A stretch of DNA of 64,000 bases from Oceanihabitans sediminis (GCF_003337215.1 NZ_QPIG01000005.1:124001-188000); one strand, 5' to 3'. Positions 29,896-38,468 are shown, numbered from the stretch's first letter. Made by a program: numbers and translations. The notes: a model not told the origin generated them from the letters alone.

Positions 29896-30468
29896 TTATT
29901 TATTTAATAGGTTTTGGAAGGTGATTTCTATATAGTCTTCTATTTCTTCTCTACTATTTACTCGAGTTGCAGCTGCTAAACCATGCTTTGCTAACAATAA
30001 ATAATTAGCTTGCTTTAAGATGGTTTCTTCATCCTTTTCAGAGGATATTCGCAGCTTTTCTACAAACATTTCTTTAAGGTTTTGCATAAAACACAGCAAA
30101 TCTTGCTGCACAGCTGTGTCCTTTTTATCTGCAAATTCGTAATAGGTATTTGTTAGTAAACAGCCCTTTTCATTTCCTTCCTCAAAGCAAAGATCCACCG
30201 TATCTATAAAAAAAGCTCGTATGGATTCTATACCTGTTGTCGCTTTTTGAAACTTCTCAAAAACGGTTCTGGTCTTTGATTGGTATGCATCTAGACATGC
30301 AGAAAAAAGACCTTGCTTACTCCCAAAACTAGAATAAATAGAAAACTTATTAATGCCCATTTCTTTTTCAAGAAGTTGCATAGAGGTGCTTTCATAACCA
30401 TGACGCCAAAACAAATACATAGCCTTCTCTATAACAGCTTCTTCATCATATTGTTTTTTTCTTGCCAT
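29896..30468 (-). CDS. TetR/AcrR-family transcriptional regulator
   Basis: A 190-residue protein. The N-terminal TetR helix-turn-helix is clear: EEAVIEKAMYLFWRHGYEST, then MGINKFSIYSSFGSKQGLF (about 9-56). The remainder is the helical ligand-binding domain with an acidic Cys pair region. It precedes the DsbA-like gene on the same strand and is likely to repress itself and that gene. A partly palindromic site overlapping its own promoter (30508-30528) supports autoregulation. The inducing ligand is unknown. Confidence 0.9.
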   Translation of the reverse strand: MARKKQYDEEAVIEKAMYLFWRHGYESTSMQLLEKEMGINKFSIYSSFGSKQGLFSACLDAYQSKTRTVFEKFQKATTGIESIRAFFIDTVDLCFEEGNEKGCLLTNTYYEFADKKDTAVQQDLLCFMQNLKEMFVEKLRISSEKDEETILKQANYLLLAKHGLAAATRVNSREEIEDYIEITFQNLLNK

Positions 30469-30507
30469 AAATCAACTCCCTAAAACAGTTAGTATTATAG
30501 TGTACTG

Positions 30508-30528
30508 CAAAACTAAACAATCGGTTAG
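30508..30528 (-). promoter_or_regulatory. Promoter -7 box and possible operator of the TetR-family gene
   Basis: On the minus strand 30515-30508 reads TAGTTTTG, matching TAnnTTTG, 40 bp before the TetR start. The plus-strand segment CTAAACAATCGGTTAG (30513-30528) is an imperfect inverted repeat (6 of 8 pairs), size and position fitting a TetR operator that would block its own promoter. The -33 element is not clear. Confidence 0.4.
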
Positions 30529-30657
30529 AAACTAAGTATTTTTTAACATTATTATAAGTAATTCATGGCTAAGGATAATAAAATGGGGTATTCTCTGTGT
30601 TAAAAAAAAATCGTTACCTATTTTATTAATGCTCAAGTCAGTAGAAATTATTATTTA

Positions 30658-30672
30658 TATTTAGTCTAAATA
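30658..30672 (+). promoter_or_regulatory. Probable Fur box upstream of the siderophore receptor
   Basis: TATTTAGTCTAAATA is a perfect 7-1-7 inverted repeat immediately upstream of the -33 TTTG element of the receptor promoter. Its A/T-rich palindromic form and placement upstream of an iron-siderophore receptor fit a Fur operator. That this is the Fur motif of the organism is inference. Confidence 0.55.
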
Positions 30673-30675
30673 AAC

Positions 30676-30706
30676 TTTGAAAAACAACTAATGGGTTTTA
30701 CATTTG
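30676..30706 (+). promoter_or_regulatory. Promoter of the siderophore receptor
   Basis: TTTG at 30676-30679, a 19-base spacer and TACATTTG at 30699-30706 match the Bacteroidota consensus TTTG - TAnnTTTG very well. The predicted start near 30713 leaves a leader of roughly 24 bases before the ATG at 30737. Confidence 0.75.
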
Positions 30707-30736
30707 CGGCTTTATTTAAATTCAATCTAAATTATT

Positions 30737-33115
30737 ATGCTTAAAAATATCAGTTTATTTATGCTTTTTGCGATACAGATAACATTCGCACAAAACAAAA
30801 TCAGTGGTACCATTAGTACCGAAAAACAAGAAGCTATACCATTTGCTTCGGTAATTATTGAAGGTTCTTCCAAAGGAACATCTGCCAATGAAAACGGCTA
30901 CTACGAATTACAAGATGTGGTGCCTGGAACATACAAAATACGAGTTTCATTTGTTGGCTTTAAATCGGCTACTCAAACAATCACCATACAGGAAAATGAG
31001 GATAGCATCCTGCATTTTGAATTAAAAGAAGACTCACAATTAGACGAGGTAGAAGTATTTGGAAGTAGGTTTACCCACCCGGATAAAATTGAAGCATTAA
31101 CAAGACTACCTTTAGCTCCTTATGAGCAAATTCAGAGTATTTCAATTATTTCTGATAAATTGATAGCGCAACAAGGAAACCTAACGATCTCTGACGCTAC
31201 AAAAAACGTTCCTGGAGTCTACACTTTTGCCACCTATGGAAATAAAAGAGAAAGTATGTCTTCTCGTGGTTTTAGAGGGATTCCTATACTAAAAAACGGT
31301 GTACGTGTACATTCTGACTTTAGAGGGGTTGGTGTATTAACCGATATGCAAGGAGTTGATAATATTCAGGTGCTAAAAGGGGCTGCTTCTATCACACAAG
31401 GTGTAGCCACAGATTTAGGAAGTCCAGGTGGTGTGGTGAACCTAGTAACAAAAACACCTAAATACGTTTTTGGTGGTAATGCAGATTTACGTATTGGAAG
31501 TTACGGTCAAGCAAGAACTACTTTTGATGTGTATGGACCATTAGTAGAAAGTGGTAAAGTTGCATTTAGAGTGAATACCGCATTAGAACGTGCCGATAGC
31601 TATAGATCTATGGTCTCTTCAGATCGCTTTTATATCAATCCCTCTTTAGAATGGAAGCCAGATGATAAAACAACCTTCACTGTGGAGATGGATTATTTTG
31701 AAGATAGCCGTACGCCAGACCTAGGAACGGTAAACCTTGGTAAAAATGACGAAAACCATATTTACGATTTGCCGCATGATGTTTTTCTAGGTTTTGAAAA
31801 CGATAAGTCTTTAACTACCAATGCCACCTACTCTATCCGATTTAGTAGAGAACTTAGTGATAAATTAAGCTTAAAAGCTGCATACTACAAATCTAATTTA
31901 GACTTAGATGATAAAGGGGCAAGCTTAGGAAATGTAATAAAAGATACTTCAGGTACACCAATTTATAATCAGCGAAATCGTGGTTATTCCGCTTCTACGA
32001 GAAAAGACAATAATAGCGTAATGCAATTTGACCTTATTGGTGATGATATTAAAACCGGTAGTATTTCACACACTTTCCAAGTTGGTTTTGATTACCGTAC
32101 TACAAAATACAACACATCTTCTATGAGTGTTTCCAATATTGATACTATCGATGTATTCGCTAGCAACAACCATAAGCTACCTAGTGATATGGCATTTCCA
32201 GAGGCTACCTTATTAGGTGCTCAGTCTAAAGCTTTTGGTTTTGTAGCTCAGGATGTAATCACTTTCAACAAGTATATTAAAACCTTTTTAGGTGCTCGCT
32301 TTAGCAGAACGCAAACTATCACGGCTACGGAAACTACAGAAAGCAACGCCTTTAATCCATTAGGAGGTATTATCCTGAGCCCATTTAAAAATATAAACGT
32401 CTTTGCTTCCTACACCAATAGTTCGTACCCAAGAACGGCTACGCGATTAGATGCCAATGGTCAAGAATTAGGTAATGAGCGTTTTGATCAGCTAGAAACT
32501 GGAATTAAAACCAACTGGCTAAACAATAGATTACGCTTTAACCTTACCTTCTTTAAAATCAACAACAAAGACATCAACCTTCCTGTTTATGACGAAAACT
32601 GGGTGGCTACAGGATATTACCAAAAAGGAGGTAACGATGAGCGTAAGGGAATTGAGGTAGAACTTAGTGGCCGACTATTAGACAACTTAGAAGTTATTAC
32701 AGGATATTCTTATATAGATGCACAGTATAAAGAACATACTTCCTACGTATATGGTTCGGCCCCTTTAAACACGCCAAAACATACTTTTAATGCCTATGCT
32801 AATTATAGTTTTAAAGAAAAGCTAGACGGACTTTCTTTAGGTGCTGGAGTATACTTTACTGGCGAAAGACCAATAAACGATTGGAGTTCTGGAGCTATTA
32901 CTCACGAAGGTATCGTACCTAATCAGAAGCCTTTTAATGTAGATTCCTATACACAAGTTAATTTACAAGCGGCTTACCGTATAAACACACATTGGAACTT
33001 TAGATTTATACTAAACAATGTATTTGATGAAGTGGGATATAATGCATATAGAACAAGATATATCAACCAAACAGATCCTAGAAATTTTGCGGGAGTTTTA
33101 AGCTACTCCTTTTAA
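30737..33115 (+). CDS. TonB-dependent siderophore receptor with CarboxypepD_reg-like domain
   Basis: A 792-residue outer-membrane receptor. Signal peptide 1-18 (ends TFAQ); CarboxypepD_reg-like domain about 22-105 (ISGTISTEKQEAIPFASVII, GTYKIRVSFVGF); plug about 115-245 with DATKNVPGVYTF, SSRGFRG and VLKGAASITQG; then a 22-strand barrel ending GVLSYSF, a typical C-terminal aromatic. The plug resembles ferrichrome/ferric-siderophore receptors. Uptake is powered by TonB-ExbBD, not encoded here. The perfect Fur-like palindrome upstream and the PepSY membrane protein downstream support a role in iron uptake. Confidence 0.9.
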   Translation: MLKNISLFMLFAIQITFAQNKISGTISTEKQEAIPFASVIIEGSSKGTSANENGYYELQDVVPGTYKIRVSFVGFKSATQTITIQENEDSILHFELKEDSQLDEVEVFGSRFTHPDKIEALTRLPLAPYEQIQSISIISDKLIAQQGNLTISDATKNVPGVYTFATYGNKRESMSSRGFRGIPILKNGVRVHSDFRGVGVLTDMQGVDNIQVLKGAASITQGVATDLGSPGGVVNLVTKTPKYVFGGNADLRIGSYGQARTTFDVYGPLVESGKVAFRVNTALERADSYRSMVSSDRFYINPSLEWKPDDKTTFTVEMDYFEDSRTPDLGTVNLGKNDENHIYDLPHDVFLGFENDKSLTTNATYSIRFSRELSDKLSLKAAYYKSNLDLDDKGASLGNVIKDTSGTPIYNQRNRGYSASTRKDNNSVMQFDLIGDDIKTGSISHTFQVGFDYRTTKYNTSSMSVSNIDTIDVFASNNHKLPSDMAFPEATLLGAQSKAFGFVAQDVITFNKYIKTFLGARFSRTQTITATETTESNAFNPLGGIILSPFKNINVFASYTNSSYPRTATRLDANGQELGNERFDQLETGIKTNWLNNRLRFNLTFFKINNKDINLPVYDENWVATGYYQKGGNDERKGIEVELSGRLLDNLEVITGYSYIDAQYKEHTSYVYGSAPLNTPKHTFNAYANYSFKEKLDGLSLGAGVYFTGERPINDWSSGAITHEGIVPNQKPFNVDSYTQVNLQAAYRINTHWNFRFILNNVFDEVGYNAYRTRYINQTDPRNFAGVLSYSF

Positions 33116-33129
33116 TTCAATTAGTCCAA

Positions 33130-33160
33130 ATAAAGCGTAGTCATTAAGATTACGCTTTAT
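33130..33160 (+). other. Intergenic hairpin between receptor and PepSY gene
   Basis: ATAAAGCGTA (33130-33139) and TACGCTTTAT (33151-33160) form a 10-bp stem with an 11-base loop, 14 bp after the receptor stop. No T-run follows, so it is more likely a partial terminator or RNA-stability element than a full stop. Its position makes the first possible ATG of the next gene (33162) unlikely. Confidence 0.5.
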
Positions 33161-33176
33161 CATGTTAATGCACATT

Positions 33177-34307
33177 ATGAAAAACAAAAACACATACAGT
33201 TTTAGAAAGTTTATAAACGACCTGCACTTATGGCTAGGATTAGCAAGTGGCATCATTTTGTTTATCGTTTGTTTTACAGGAACGATTTTAGTATTTGACG
33301 CAGAAATAAAGAGTTTTTTTGCAGAGGACTTTATGGTAGAAGCAAAGGCTGAAAAACATAAGCTGACTAACTTAACACAAACTTTAAAAGAGACTAATAA
33401 GGTACATGTTACAGGAGTGAGTATCCCCTACAAGGATAACGAGCCCTATACTTTTACTGTAAAAGAAGACTTAAAAGAGCGACGTGGAACAAAAGTTCTT
33501 GTAAACCCTTATACCAAGGCTATACATAAAAGTGAAAAAACAAAAGTGGATGCTTTTATGTTTACGATGTTTAAGCTACATAGATGGTTGTTGTTAGATA
33601 TTAGTATTGGTAGACCTATTGTTGGCGTTGCCACTATTATCTTTTTATTATTATCTATTTCCGGAATTGTACTATGGTTCCCCAAAAAGTTAAAATGGAA
33701 AAATATAAAACAAGGCTTAAAAATAAAGACAAAAGCCAATTGGAAACGTGTGAACCATGATTTACATAATACTTTAGGCTTTTACGCTTCTATCTTTTTG
33801 CTTATTATGGCTATAACTGGCTTATGCTGGTCTTTTGAATCCTATAGAGATGGCTTGGGGCAAATTATAGGGACAAAGATTTTTGATAGATCTGCACCAG
33901 AATTTTCCCTAGAAAACAAAACGGATATGGAAGCTATTTCTTATGATGCAGCCGTCGCTTTAGCTAATAAAACGCTAAATTATCCTGGAGAGCTTTCAGT
34001 AAGCTTCCCTAGCCCTAAAAGCAATTACTATAGTTTTAGAAAGTATGCTGAAGAAAATTGGTCCCCTTCTATTTCAGATAAAGTTTATATAGATACTTAT
34101 GGGCAGCTATTAAAAGTAGAGCTGTTTGACGACAAACCATGGAACCAACAAATAGCATCCTTAATTAGACCTCTACATATGGGAGATGTTTTTGGAACGG
34201 TTTCTAAAATCATTTACTTTTTAGCATGCCTTATAGCCACAAGCCTACCTGTAACAGGTACCATTATATGGTTAAATAAGCTGAAAAAGAAGCGAAAAAG
34301 AAAATAA
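33177..34307 (+). CDS. PepSY-associated TM membrane protein (putative siderophore-iron reductase)
   Basis: About 376 residues. Four transmembrane helices in the PepSY_TM pattern: WLGLASGIILFIVCFTGTIL near the N-terminus, IVGVATIIFLLLSISGIVLW, FYASIFLLIMAITGLCW and IIYFLACLIATSLPVTGTII, with conserved histidines (DLHLW, LHRWL, HDLHNTLG, LHMGD) that could bind heme. Such proteins often neighbour siderophore receptors and are thought to reduce or release iron in the periplasm. Upstream in-frame ATGs at 33162 and 33168 exist, but 33162 abuts a hairpin; ATG 33177 gives the normal MKNKNTYSFRKFINDLHLWL opening. Confidence 0.87.
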   Translation: MKNKNTYSFRKFINDLHLWLGLASGIILFIVCFTGTILVFDAEIKSFFAEDFMVEAKAEKHKLTNLTQTLKETNKVHVTGVSIPYKDNEPYTFTVKEDLKERRGTKVLVNPYTKAIHKSEKTKVDAFMFTMFKLHRWLLLDISIGRPIVGVATIIFLLLSISGIVLWFPKKLKWKNIKQGLKIKTKANWKRVNHDLHNTLGFYASIFLLIMAITGLCWSFESYRDGLGQIIGTKIFDRSAPEFSLENKTDMEAISYDAAVALANKTLNYPGELSVSFPSPKSNYYSFRKYAEENWSPSISDKVYIDTYGQLLKVELFDDKPWNQQIASLIRPLHMGDVFGTVSKIIYFLACLIATSLPVTGTIIWLNKLKKKRKRK

Positions 34308-34368
34308 ATACCTATTCCTAAGAATTAGAGTTCCCAACGCTTGTACTTAAGGTCAAAACACTCAAATC

Positions 34369-34743
34369 TTAAGAACAATCTTTACAAATACCAGTTAATA
34401 CACAATTCATATGTGCAACAGAATATGCATTTGGAACTGTAAAACTAACTTCATTAGGCAAACACTCTATAGTATCACACGCTAAGCATTTAAAATGAAA
34501 ATGATTATCCGAAACCTTATTGTTATCATTCTTGTCACTTAAAGCAAAATACTGTTTTCCATCGTCGGCAACAATCCTATGTAACACACCATCTTCACAA
34601 AAGCGGTTTAAAACACGATATATAGTGGCTCTATTAATATCCATGTGTATTTCTTGTTCAATCGCATCTTGACTCATGGCTTTGCCAGCAGTTTTTAAAA
34701 CCTCTAGAACAGCTTCTTTCGTTGGTGTGTTTCTTCTTTTCAT
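34369..34743 (-). CDS. Fur-family metalloregulator, probably Zur
   Basis: A 124-residue Fur-family repressor. Winged helix: TKEAVLEVLKTAGKAMSQDA, then MDINRATIYRVLNRFCEDGVL (DNA-recognition helix). The dimerisation domain has HFHFKCLAC, and the structural zinc CxxC pairs are CLAC and a C-terminal CKDC. It is divergently transcribed from a His/Cys-containing small protein, a TonB receptor and a His-rich lipoprotein, suggesting a zinc sensor (Zur) rather than iron Fur. Three similar 19-bp inverted repeats in the shared 155-bp upstream region are probable operators. Mur, Nur or a copper-linked role cannot be excluded. Confidence 0.88.
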   Translation of the reverse strand: MKRRNTPTKEAVLEVLKTAGKAMSQDAIEQEIHMDINRATIYRVLNRFCEDGVLHRIVADDGKQYFALSDKNDNNKVSDNHFHFKCLACDTIECLPNEVSFTVPNAYSVAHMNCVLTGICKDCS

Positions 34744-34748
34744 TTCTT

Positions 34749-34767
34749 AATGCGATTAATTCGCGAT
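34749..34767. promoter_or_regulatory. Candidate Zur/Fur-family operator A
   Basis: AATGCGATTAATTCGCGAT is an imperfect 19-bp inverted repeat (6 of 9 pairs) six bases upstream of the regulator start codon. It shares the left half WTGCGA with sites B and C, and is placed for autoregulation. Confidence 0.45.
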
Positions 34768-34772
34768 AATTT

Positions 34773-34791
34773 ATTGCGACTATCTTGCAAT
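34773..34791. promoter_or_regulatory. Candidate Zur/Fur-family operator B
   Basis: ATTGCGACTATCTTGCAAT has outer arms ATTGC/GCAAT perfectly paired and 6 of 9 pairs overall, the same pattern as site C. Its right half covers the -33 TTG (34785-34787) of the plus-strand promoter, an ideal repressor position. Confidence 0.55.
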
Positions 34792-34814
34792 AGTATAAAA
34801 ATATAATATATTTG
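34785..34814 (+). promoter_or_regulatory. Promoter of the putative zinc-uptake operon
   Basis: TTG at 34785-34787, a 19-base spacer, and TATATTTG at 34807-34814 match the Bacteroidota consensus TTG - TAnnTTTG. Predicted transcription starts near 34821, within or next to operator C. A weaker oppositely directed promoter (TTTG at 34818-34815, TACTATTG at 34795-34788, spacer 19) may serve the regulator. Confidence 0.65.
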
Positions 34815-34825
34815 CAAAACTAACA

Positions 34826-34844
34826 AATGCGACACAATTGCATT
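34826..34844. promoter_or_regulatory. Candidate Zur/Fur-family operator C
   Basis: AATGCGACACAATTGCATT repeats the pattern of site B: shared WTGCGAC left arm, TTGCAWT right arm, 6 of 9 pairs. It begins twelve bases after the -7 box, so a bound repressor would cover the transcription start. Confidence 0.55.
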
Positions 34845-34898
34845 AAAGATGTATTGGTAGTCTCATAGCGTATTAATATTGTAAGTTTATATTACTTG

Positions 34899-35207
34899 AT
34901 GAAAGTTAATTGTTTTAAAAATAAGCTTGTTTATTTATTCCTTTTCCTTTTTCTCTCCATGAAAATGGTTGGACTGCATACGCTTTCCCATGAAGAGGAT
35001 AAAGACCAAGTTTCACATTGTGTTATTTGCGACTATGCGATTGCGCAGAAATTAACACCATGCTTCCATCAGGTTTCCGATGTTTTTACAGTTGAAAACA
35101 ATGTACCTGTTGTCAAGAAAGAACGCTTTAAACATTATAGTTGCGTTTTACTACATAACATTGCGGTAAACCTGCTCTTTTGCAGGCCTCCCCCTTTCTT
35201 CCTATAG
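34899..35207 (+). CDS. Small secreted or membrane His/Cys protein of the putative zinc operon
   Basis: About 102 residues, family not recognised. It opens MKVNCFKNKLVYLFLFLFLS, a membrane anchor or uncleaved signal. The next part carries HTLSHEEDKDQVSHCVICDY: three histidines and a CxxC pair, a plausible metal-binding site in the periplasm. A further Cys-His cluster and a proline-rich end RPPPFFL follow. The start chosen is ATG at 34899; an adjacent TTG is also possible. It is the first gene after the operator-flanked promoter, with the TonB receptor 200 bp downstream. It could be a metallochaperone, which is inference. The 200-bp gap contains a weak hairpin (35234-35269) but no gene. Confidence 0.65.
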   Translation: MKVNCFKNKLVYLFLFLFLSMKMVGLHTLSHEEDKDQVSHCVICDYAIAQKLTPCFHQVSDVFTVENNVPVVKKERFKHYSCVLLHNIAVNLLFCRPPPFFL

Positions 35208-35408
35208 ATTCTCTTTACATATTACTTCCATAAAACCTCAATCTGTTTCCTTACTAAGATGAGGAGGTTATATGTTTTATTGCCTTAGCTGCAAGTAAAA
35301 TATGGGAATTTTCATAATGAAATAAGTTGCTTGTTCTTGGTCTAAGAACCATTACATCCAATACGTTTCGGCAAGCCAAAAAATATTTCTTAAAAAAAAC
35401 AAGAAAGA

Positions 35409-37478
35409 ATGCATTATTATAAAATGCTACTCCTTGCTTTCTTACTACTTCCTATAGTAGTATTTGGCCAACAGGATAGCACTACTATACAATTAAATGA
35501 GGTGGTAATAAAGTCTGTTAACCTCCAAAAATCTATTTATCAAGCACAAAAAGTTAGTGACTTTATACAGCAGATTAATACCGGAAAAGATTTAGCAAAT
35601 CAGTTAAAATCTTTACCAGGAGTTCAAGTACGCAAATCTGGAGCAAATGTTTCAAAGCCAATAATAGACGGTTTATCTAGTAGCCGATTGGTGTATATGG
35701 TTAATGGAGTGAAATTAGAAAACCAAGATTGGGCAGACGCACATTCCCCTGAAATAGATGCAGATTTAGCCAAGAATCTAAACATATTACGTGGCGCAGA
35801 ATCTGTAAAACACGGCTCAAATGCCTTAGGAGGAGTTGTACATGTGGATGCTGGGAGAATTTCAAGTAACAAAAACATAAACGGTTCGGCAACATTATAC
35901 TACACCGGAAATACAAGAGGCAGGGGCGCTCACTTAAAAATACAGCAAAACTCAGGCCTAATACAAGGTTTCGCTTGGCGTTTAAGTGCTAACAACTCAA
36001 AAAACGGCGATTATCATACGGCAGACTATAATGTAGCAAACTCAGGAACAAGCGTAGCGAGCTATCGGGCTGAGCTAACTTATAAACTTCAAAACGTAGA
36101 GATAGAATCTTTTTATTCTAATTACAAGTCCAAACAAGGCAACTATTTTGGAACACTAACTGGAAATGTGGAAGAATTTGAAGAACGTATAGAACACGGA
36201 CAACCTTTGGTTACTTTTCCTTATGCATTTAAAATTGAAGCGCCTTACCAAGAAAGTACCCATCAGATTGCAAACACCACTACTACATGGAAATTTTCGC
36301 GAAAATGGTTTGTAAAATCACAATATACCTATCAAAAAAACCATAGAGAAGAATTTGATGTAAGACGAAGCGTGTCAAGTACCGTTCCCGTACAAGACAT
36401 GATCCTAAGTGCTAATCATTTTAATTTCGAATTGGGTTTTAAAAACAACACTTTACATGCTGCTCTTGGTGTTCAAATTAGAAATAAAGAAAACTATAAT
36501 CAACCTGGAACCGGTGTAACTCCTGCATTGCCTAATTATTTATACAAAGAAAAATCTGTTTACACACACCATACTTTAAACCTCAATCAATGGCTTTTAA
36601 ACGCAGGCTTACGATATGATTGGGCAATCATGAATGCTCGAGGAATTAATTTTCTAGGACAAAAATATGGTGAAAACAAAAATTTTTCGGCCCTATCAGC
36701 ACAAGTGGCAGCGAAACTAGCTACAGAGAAATGGGACTTAGAATCTTCTTTAAGTCATGGCTGGCGTATTCCTGAATCGTTTGAATTATATGCGAACGGA
36801 AAACAACACGGTATTCCTATATATTTTGTTGGTAATAAGGATATGAGTGCGGAAAAAGGAACAAAATGGATGAACACGATTACTTACAAAGCAAAACACA
36901 GCCGTTTTGAATTTCAAGGCTTTATTAATAAAGTAGAAAATTACATCTATTCTGTACCAACGCATCAGTACAAACAACTTTTTTCAGGACCCGCAGCTAT
37001 TTTTCAATTCAAGCAACAAGATGCTTTACTGTGTGGTATAGACCTGATTCATTCTTCTACCATAACTCCCAGATTAGAATTTACAAATAAATTCACATGG
37101 ATTCATGGAGAGGAGATTAGCTCTAAAAACCCGCTGCCTAATATCTCGCCCCTACGCTTGCACAACTCCATAAATTATCAGCTTCCTGTTTTGGGTGATT
37201 TTGAAGAAATCAATCTACAGATTGGTCATGAATGGGTTGGGAAGAAAAACAATTTTAATCCGGATTATGAATTATCATCCCAAACACCTTCAGCCTATCA
37301 CCTATTTAATATAGCAGCTAGTTCCCGCTATCCTATTAATCAAAAACTAACATTAAGAATAAGCGCAAGCATAGACAATCTGTTTAATACGCTTTATAAA
37401 GACTACCTAAACTTACACCGTTATTTTGTTCACGATAGCGGACGTAGTATGAATGTGAACGTTCAATGTAACTTTTAA
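35409..37478 (+). CDS. TonB-dependent receptor, candidate zinc (metal) importer
   Basis: A 689-residue outer-membrane receptor without the CarboxypepD_reg domain. Signal peptide 1-20 (ends VVFGQ); TonB-box region LNEVVIKS; plug about 40-160 with LKSLPGVQVRKSG, IIDGLSSSRLVYMVNGVKLE and ILRGAESVKHGSNALGGVVH; barrel thereafter, ending MNVNVQCNF. The plug contains several histidines (for example ADAHSPEID). Receptors of this shorter class include metal importers such as ZnuD. The context of a divergent Zur-like repressor and a downstream His-rich lipoprotein supports zinc, but copper or a metallophore is possible. The lipoprotein gene follows 18 bp later. Confidence 0.88.
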   Translation: MHYYKMLLLAFLLLPIVVFGQQDSTTIQLNEVVIKSVNLQKSIYQAQKVSDFIQQINTGKDLANQLKSLPGVQVRKSGANVSKPIIDGLSSSRLVYMVNGVKLENQDWADAHSPEIDADLAKNLNILRGAESVKHGSNALGGVVHVDAGRISSNKNINGSATLYYTGNTRGRGAHLKIQQNSGLIQGFAWRLSANNSKNGDYHTADYNVANSGTSVASYRAELTYKLQNVEIESFYSNYKSKQGNYFGTLTGNVEEFEERIEHGQPLVTFPYAFKIEAPYQESTHQIANTTTTWKFSRKWFVKSQYTYQKNHREEFDVRRSVSSTVPVQDMILSANHFNFELGFKNNTLHAALGVQIRNKENYNQPGTGVTPALPNYLYKEKSVYTHHTLNLNQWLLNAGLRYDWAIMNARGINFLGQKYGENKNFSALSAQVAAKLATEKWDLESSLSHGWRIPESFELYANGKQHGIPIYFVGNKDMSAEKGTKWMNTITYKAKHSRFEFQGFINKVENYIYSVPTHQYKQLFSGPAAIFQFKQQDALLCGIDLIHSSTITPRLEFTNKFTWIHGEEISSKNPLPNISPLRLHNSINYQLPVLGDFEEINLQIGHEWVGKKNNFNPDYELSSQTPSAYHLFNIAASSRYPINQKLTLRISASIDNLFNTLYKDYLNLHRYFVHDSGRSMNVNVQCNF

Positions 37479-37496
37479 CCCTTTATTTATTTTATT

Positions 37497-38381
37497 ATGA
37501 AAACAAAACATTTTTTTAAACCTGTATTATTTGCATTGGTAAGTATACTTATGCTTGGCCTAAACTCATGTAGTAAAGATGACGATTTGCCTGCAACTCC
37601 TAATGATGAAAATACCGAATTAGGCCATGAAGAATGGTCAAAAGTTAGCTTTAGATTTCACCGCGGACATTTACATGGATCCACTTTTCATGGAAGTCCA
37701 AGCAATGAAAATGTTAGGTATTTCAAGGCCGTTCAAGAAATTAGTTATGAGTATGATGAAGCAGGAAACTTGATACTACCGGATTCTCCTATTCGATTAA
37801 TTAAAGGCGAAATCTATGCTTTAGAAATCACATACTTTAATAAAAATGGCGAACGTATAAATGCGGAGTTTACTTCGGAAATAAATGCACCGATTCATCA
37901 GCATTTTTTTCTCACAAAAAACGCCAAGCACATAGATACAGATATGGATTTTTCTAATGCCGAGTCTATATTAGACTACGTTTATCGTGACACCAATCCA
38001 GAAGACGGCATGTATACCAATGAAGGCGTGAGCTTAAGAGGAGCCGATGATCCTATTGGTTTAAAAGGATATTTTTTTGTTAATGAAGCCTATACACAAT
38101 TTGAATTGAATGTGATTTTAGTACACTTAATTCATGGAACTAAATGGGATAGTAATGGAAACCCGTTTCCTTTTAATGCCCCTAGTAATGCGTTTTTAGG
38201 AACACAAGATTTAAATATTAAAATTCCGGTTAGAGTGTTTACGAAACGCCCAAACAATGATGATTTTGATCAATTTATTCAGGAGATTGCCGAAGAATTC
38301 CATGTTACTGCAGAAGAAGCAGAAGCAGATTGGTTAGAAGCTGTAGAAACCCCATTTGAAAGTGGGAACTATTGGATGTAA
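37497..38381 (+). CDS. His-rich surface lipoprotein of the putative zinc operon
   Basis: A 294-residue lipoprotein: lipobox LGLNSC places the lipid on Cys25, followed by SKDDD, the aspartate-rich export-type tail seen in surface lipoproteins of Bacteroidota. Near the mature N-terminus is a histidine cluster (RFHRGHLHGSTFHGS, about 53-67); more histidines lie in NAPIHQHFF (about 130-138). The protein has no catalytic motif I recognise. The C-terminal part contains an acidic helical repeat (EEFHVTAEEAEADWLEA). It is the last gene of the operon, 18 bp after the receptor. Binding metal or a metal-bound ligand and passing it to the receptor is a reasonable inference. Confidence 0.8.
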   Translation: MKTKHFFKPVLFALVSILMLGLNSCSKDDDLPATPNDENTELGHEEWSKVSFRFHRGHLHGSTFHGSPSNENVRYFKAVQEISYEYDEAGNLILPDSPIRLIKGEIYALEITYFNKNGERINAEFTSEINAPIHQHFFLTKNAKHIDTDMDFSNAESILDYVYRDTNPEDGMYTNEGVSLRGADDPIGLKGYFFVNEAYTQFELNVILVHLIHGTKWDSNGNPFPFNAPSNAFLGTQDLNIKIPVRVFTKRPNNDDFDQFIQEIAEEFHVTAEEAEADWLEAVETPFESGNYWM

Positions 38382-38425
38382 ATTCTAGTTAATCTGAAAT
38401 AAAAAATTTTTATTTAATTAGTCTT

Positions 38426-38468
38426 AAATGGTATTGGGAAGCTAGCTTTTCAATACCATTTTTTACTA
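38426..38468 (+). terminator. Terminator of the putative zinc operon
   Basis: AAATGGTATTG (38426-38436) and CAATACCATTT (38451-38461) form an 11-bp stem, followed by a T-run. Immediately after, TTTTACTATAACTA occurs twice in tandem (38461-38490). The remaining bases up to 38582 show nothing else. Confidence 0.85.

Noticed and set aside
35234-35269. AACCTC/GAGGTT hairpin between the small His/Cys gene and the TonB receptor
   Set aside because: The stem is short and bulged with no T-run, and the genes are probably co-transcribed; not called as a terminator.
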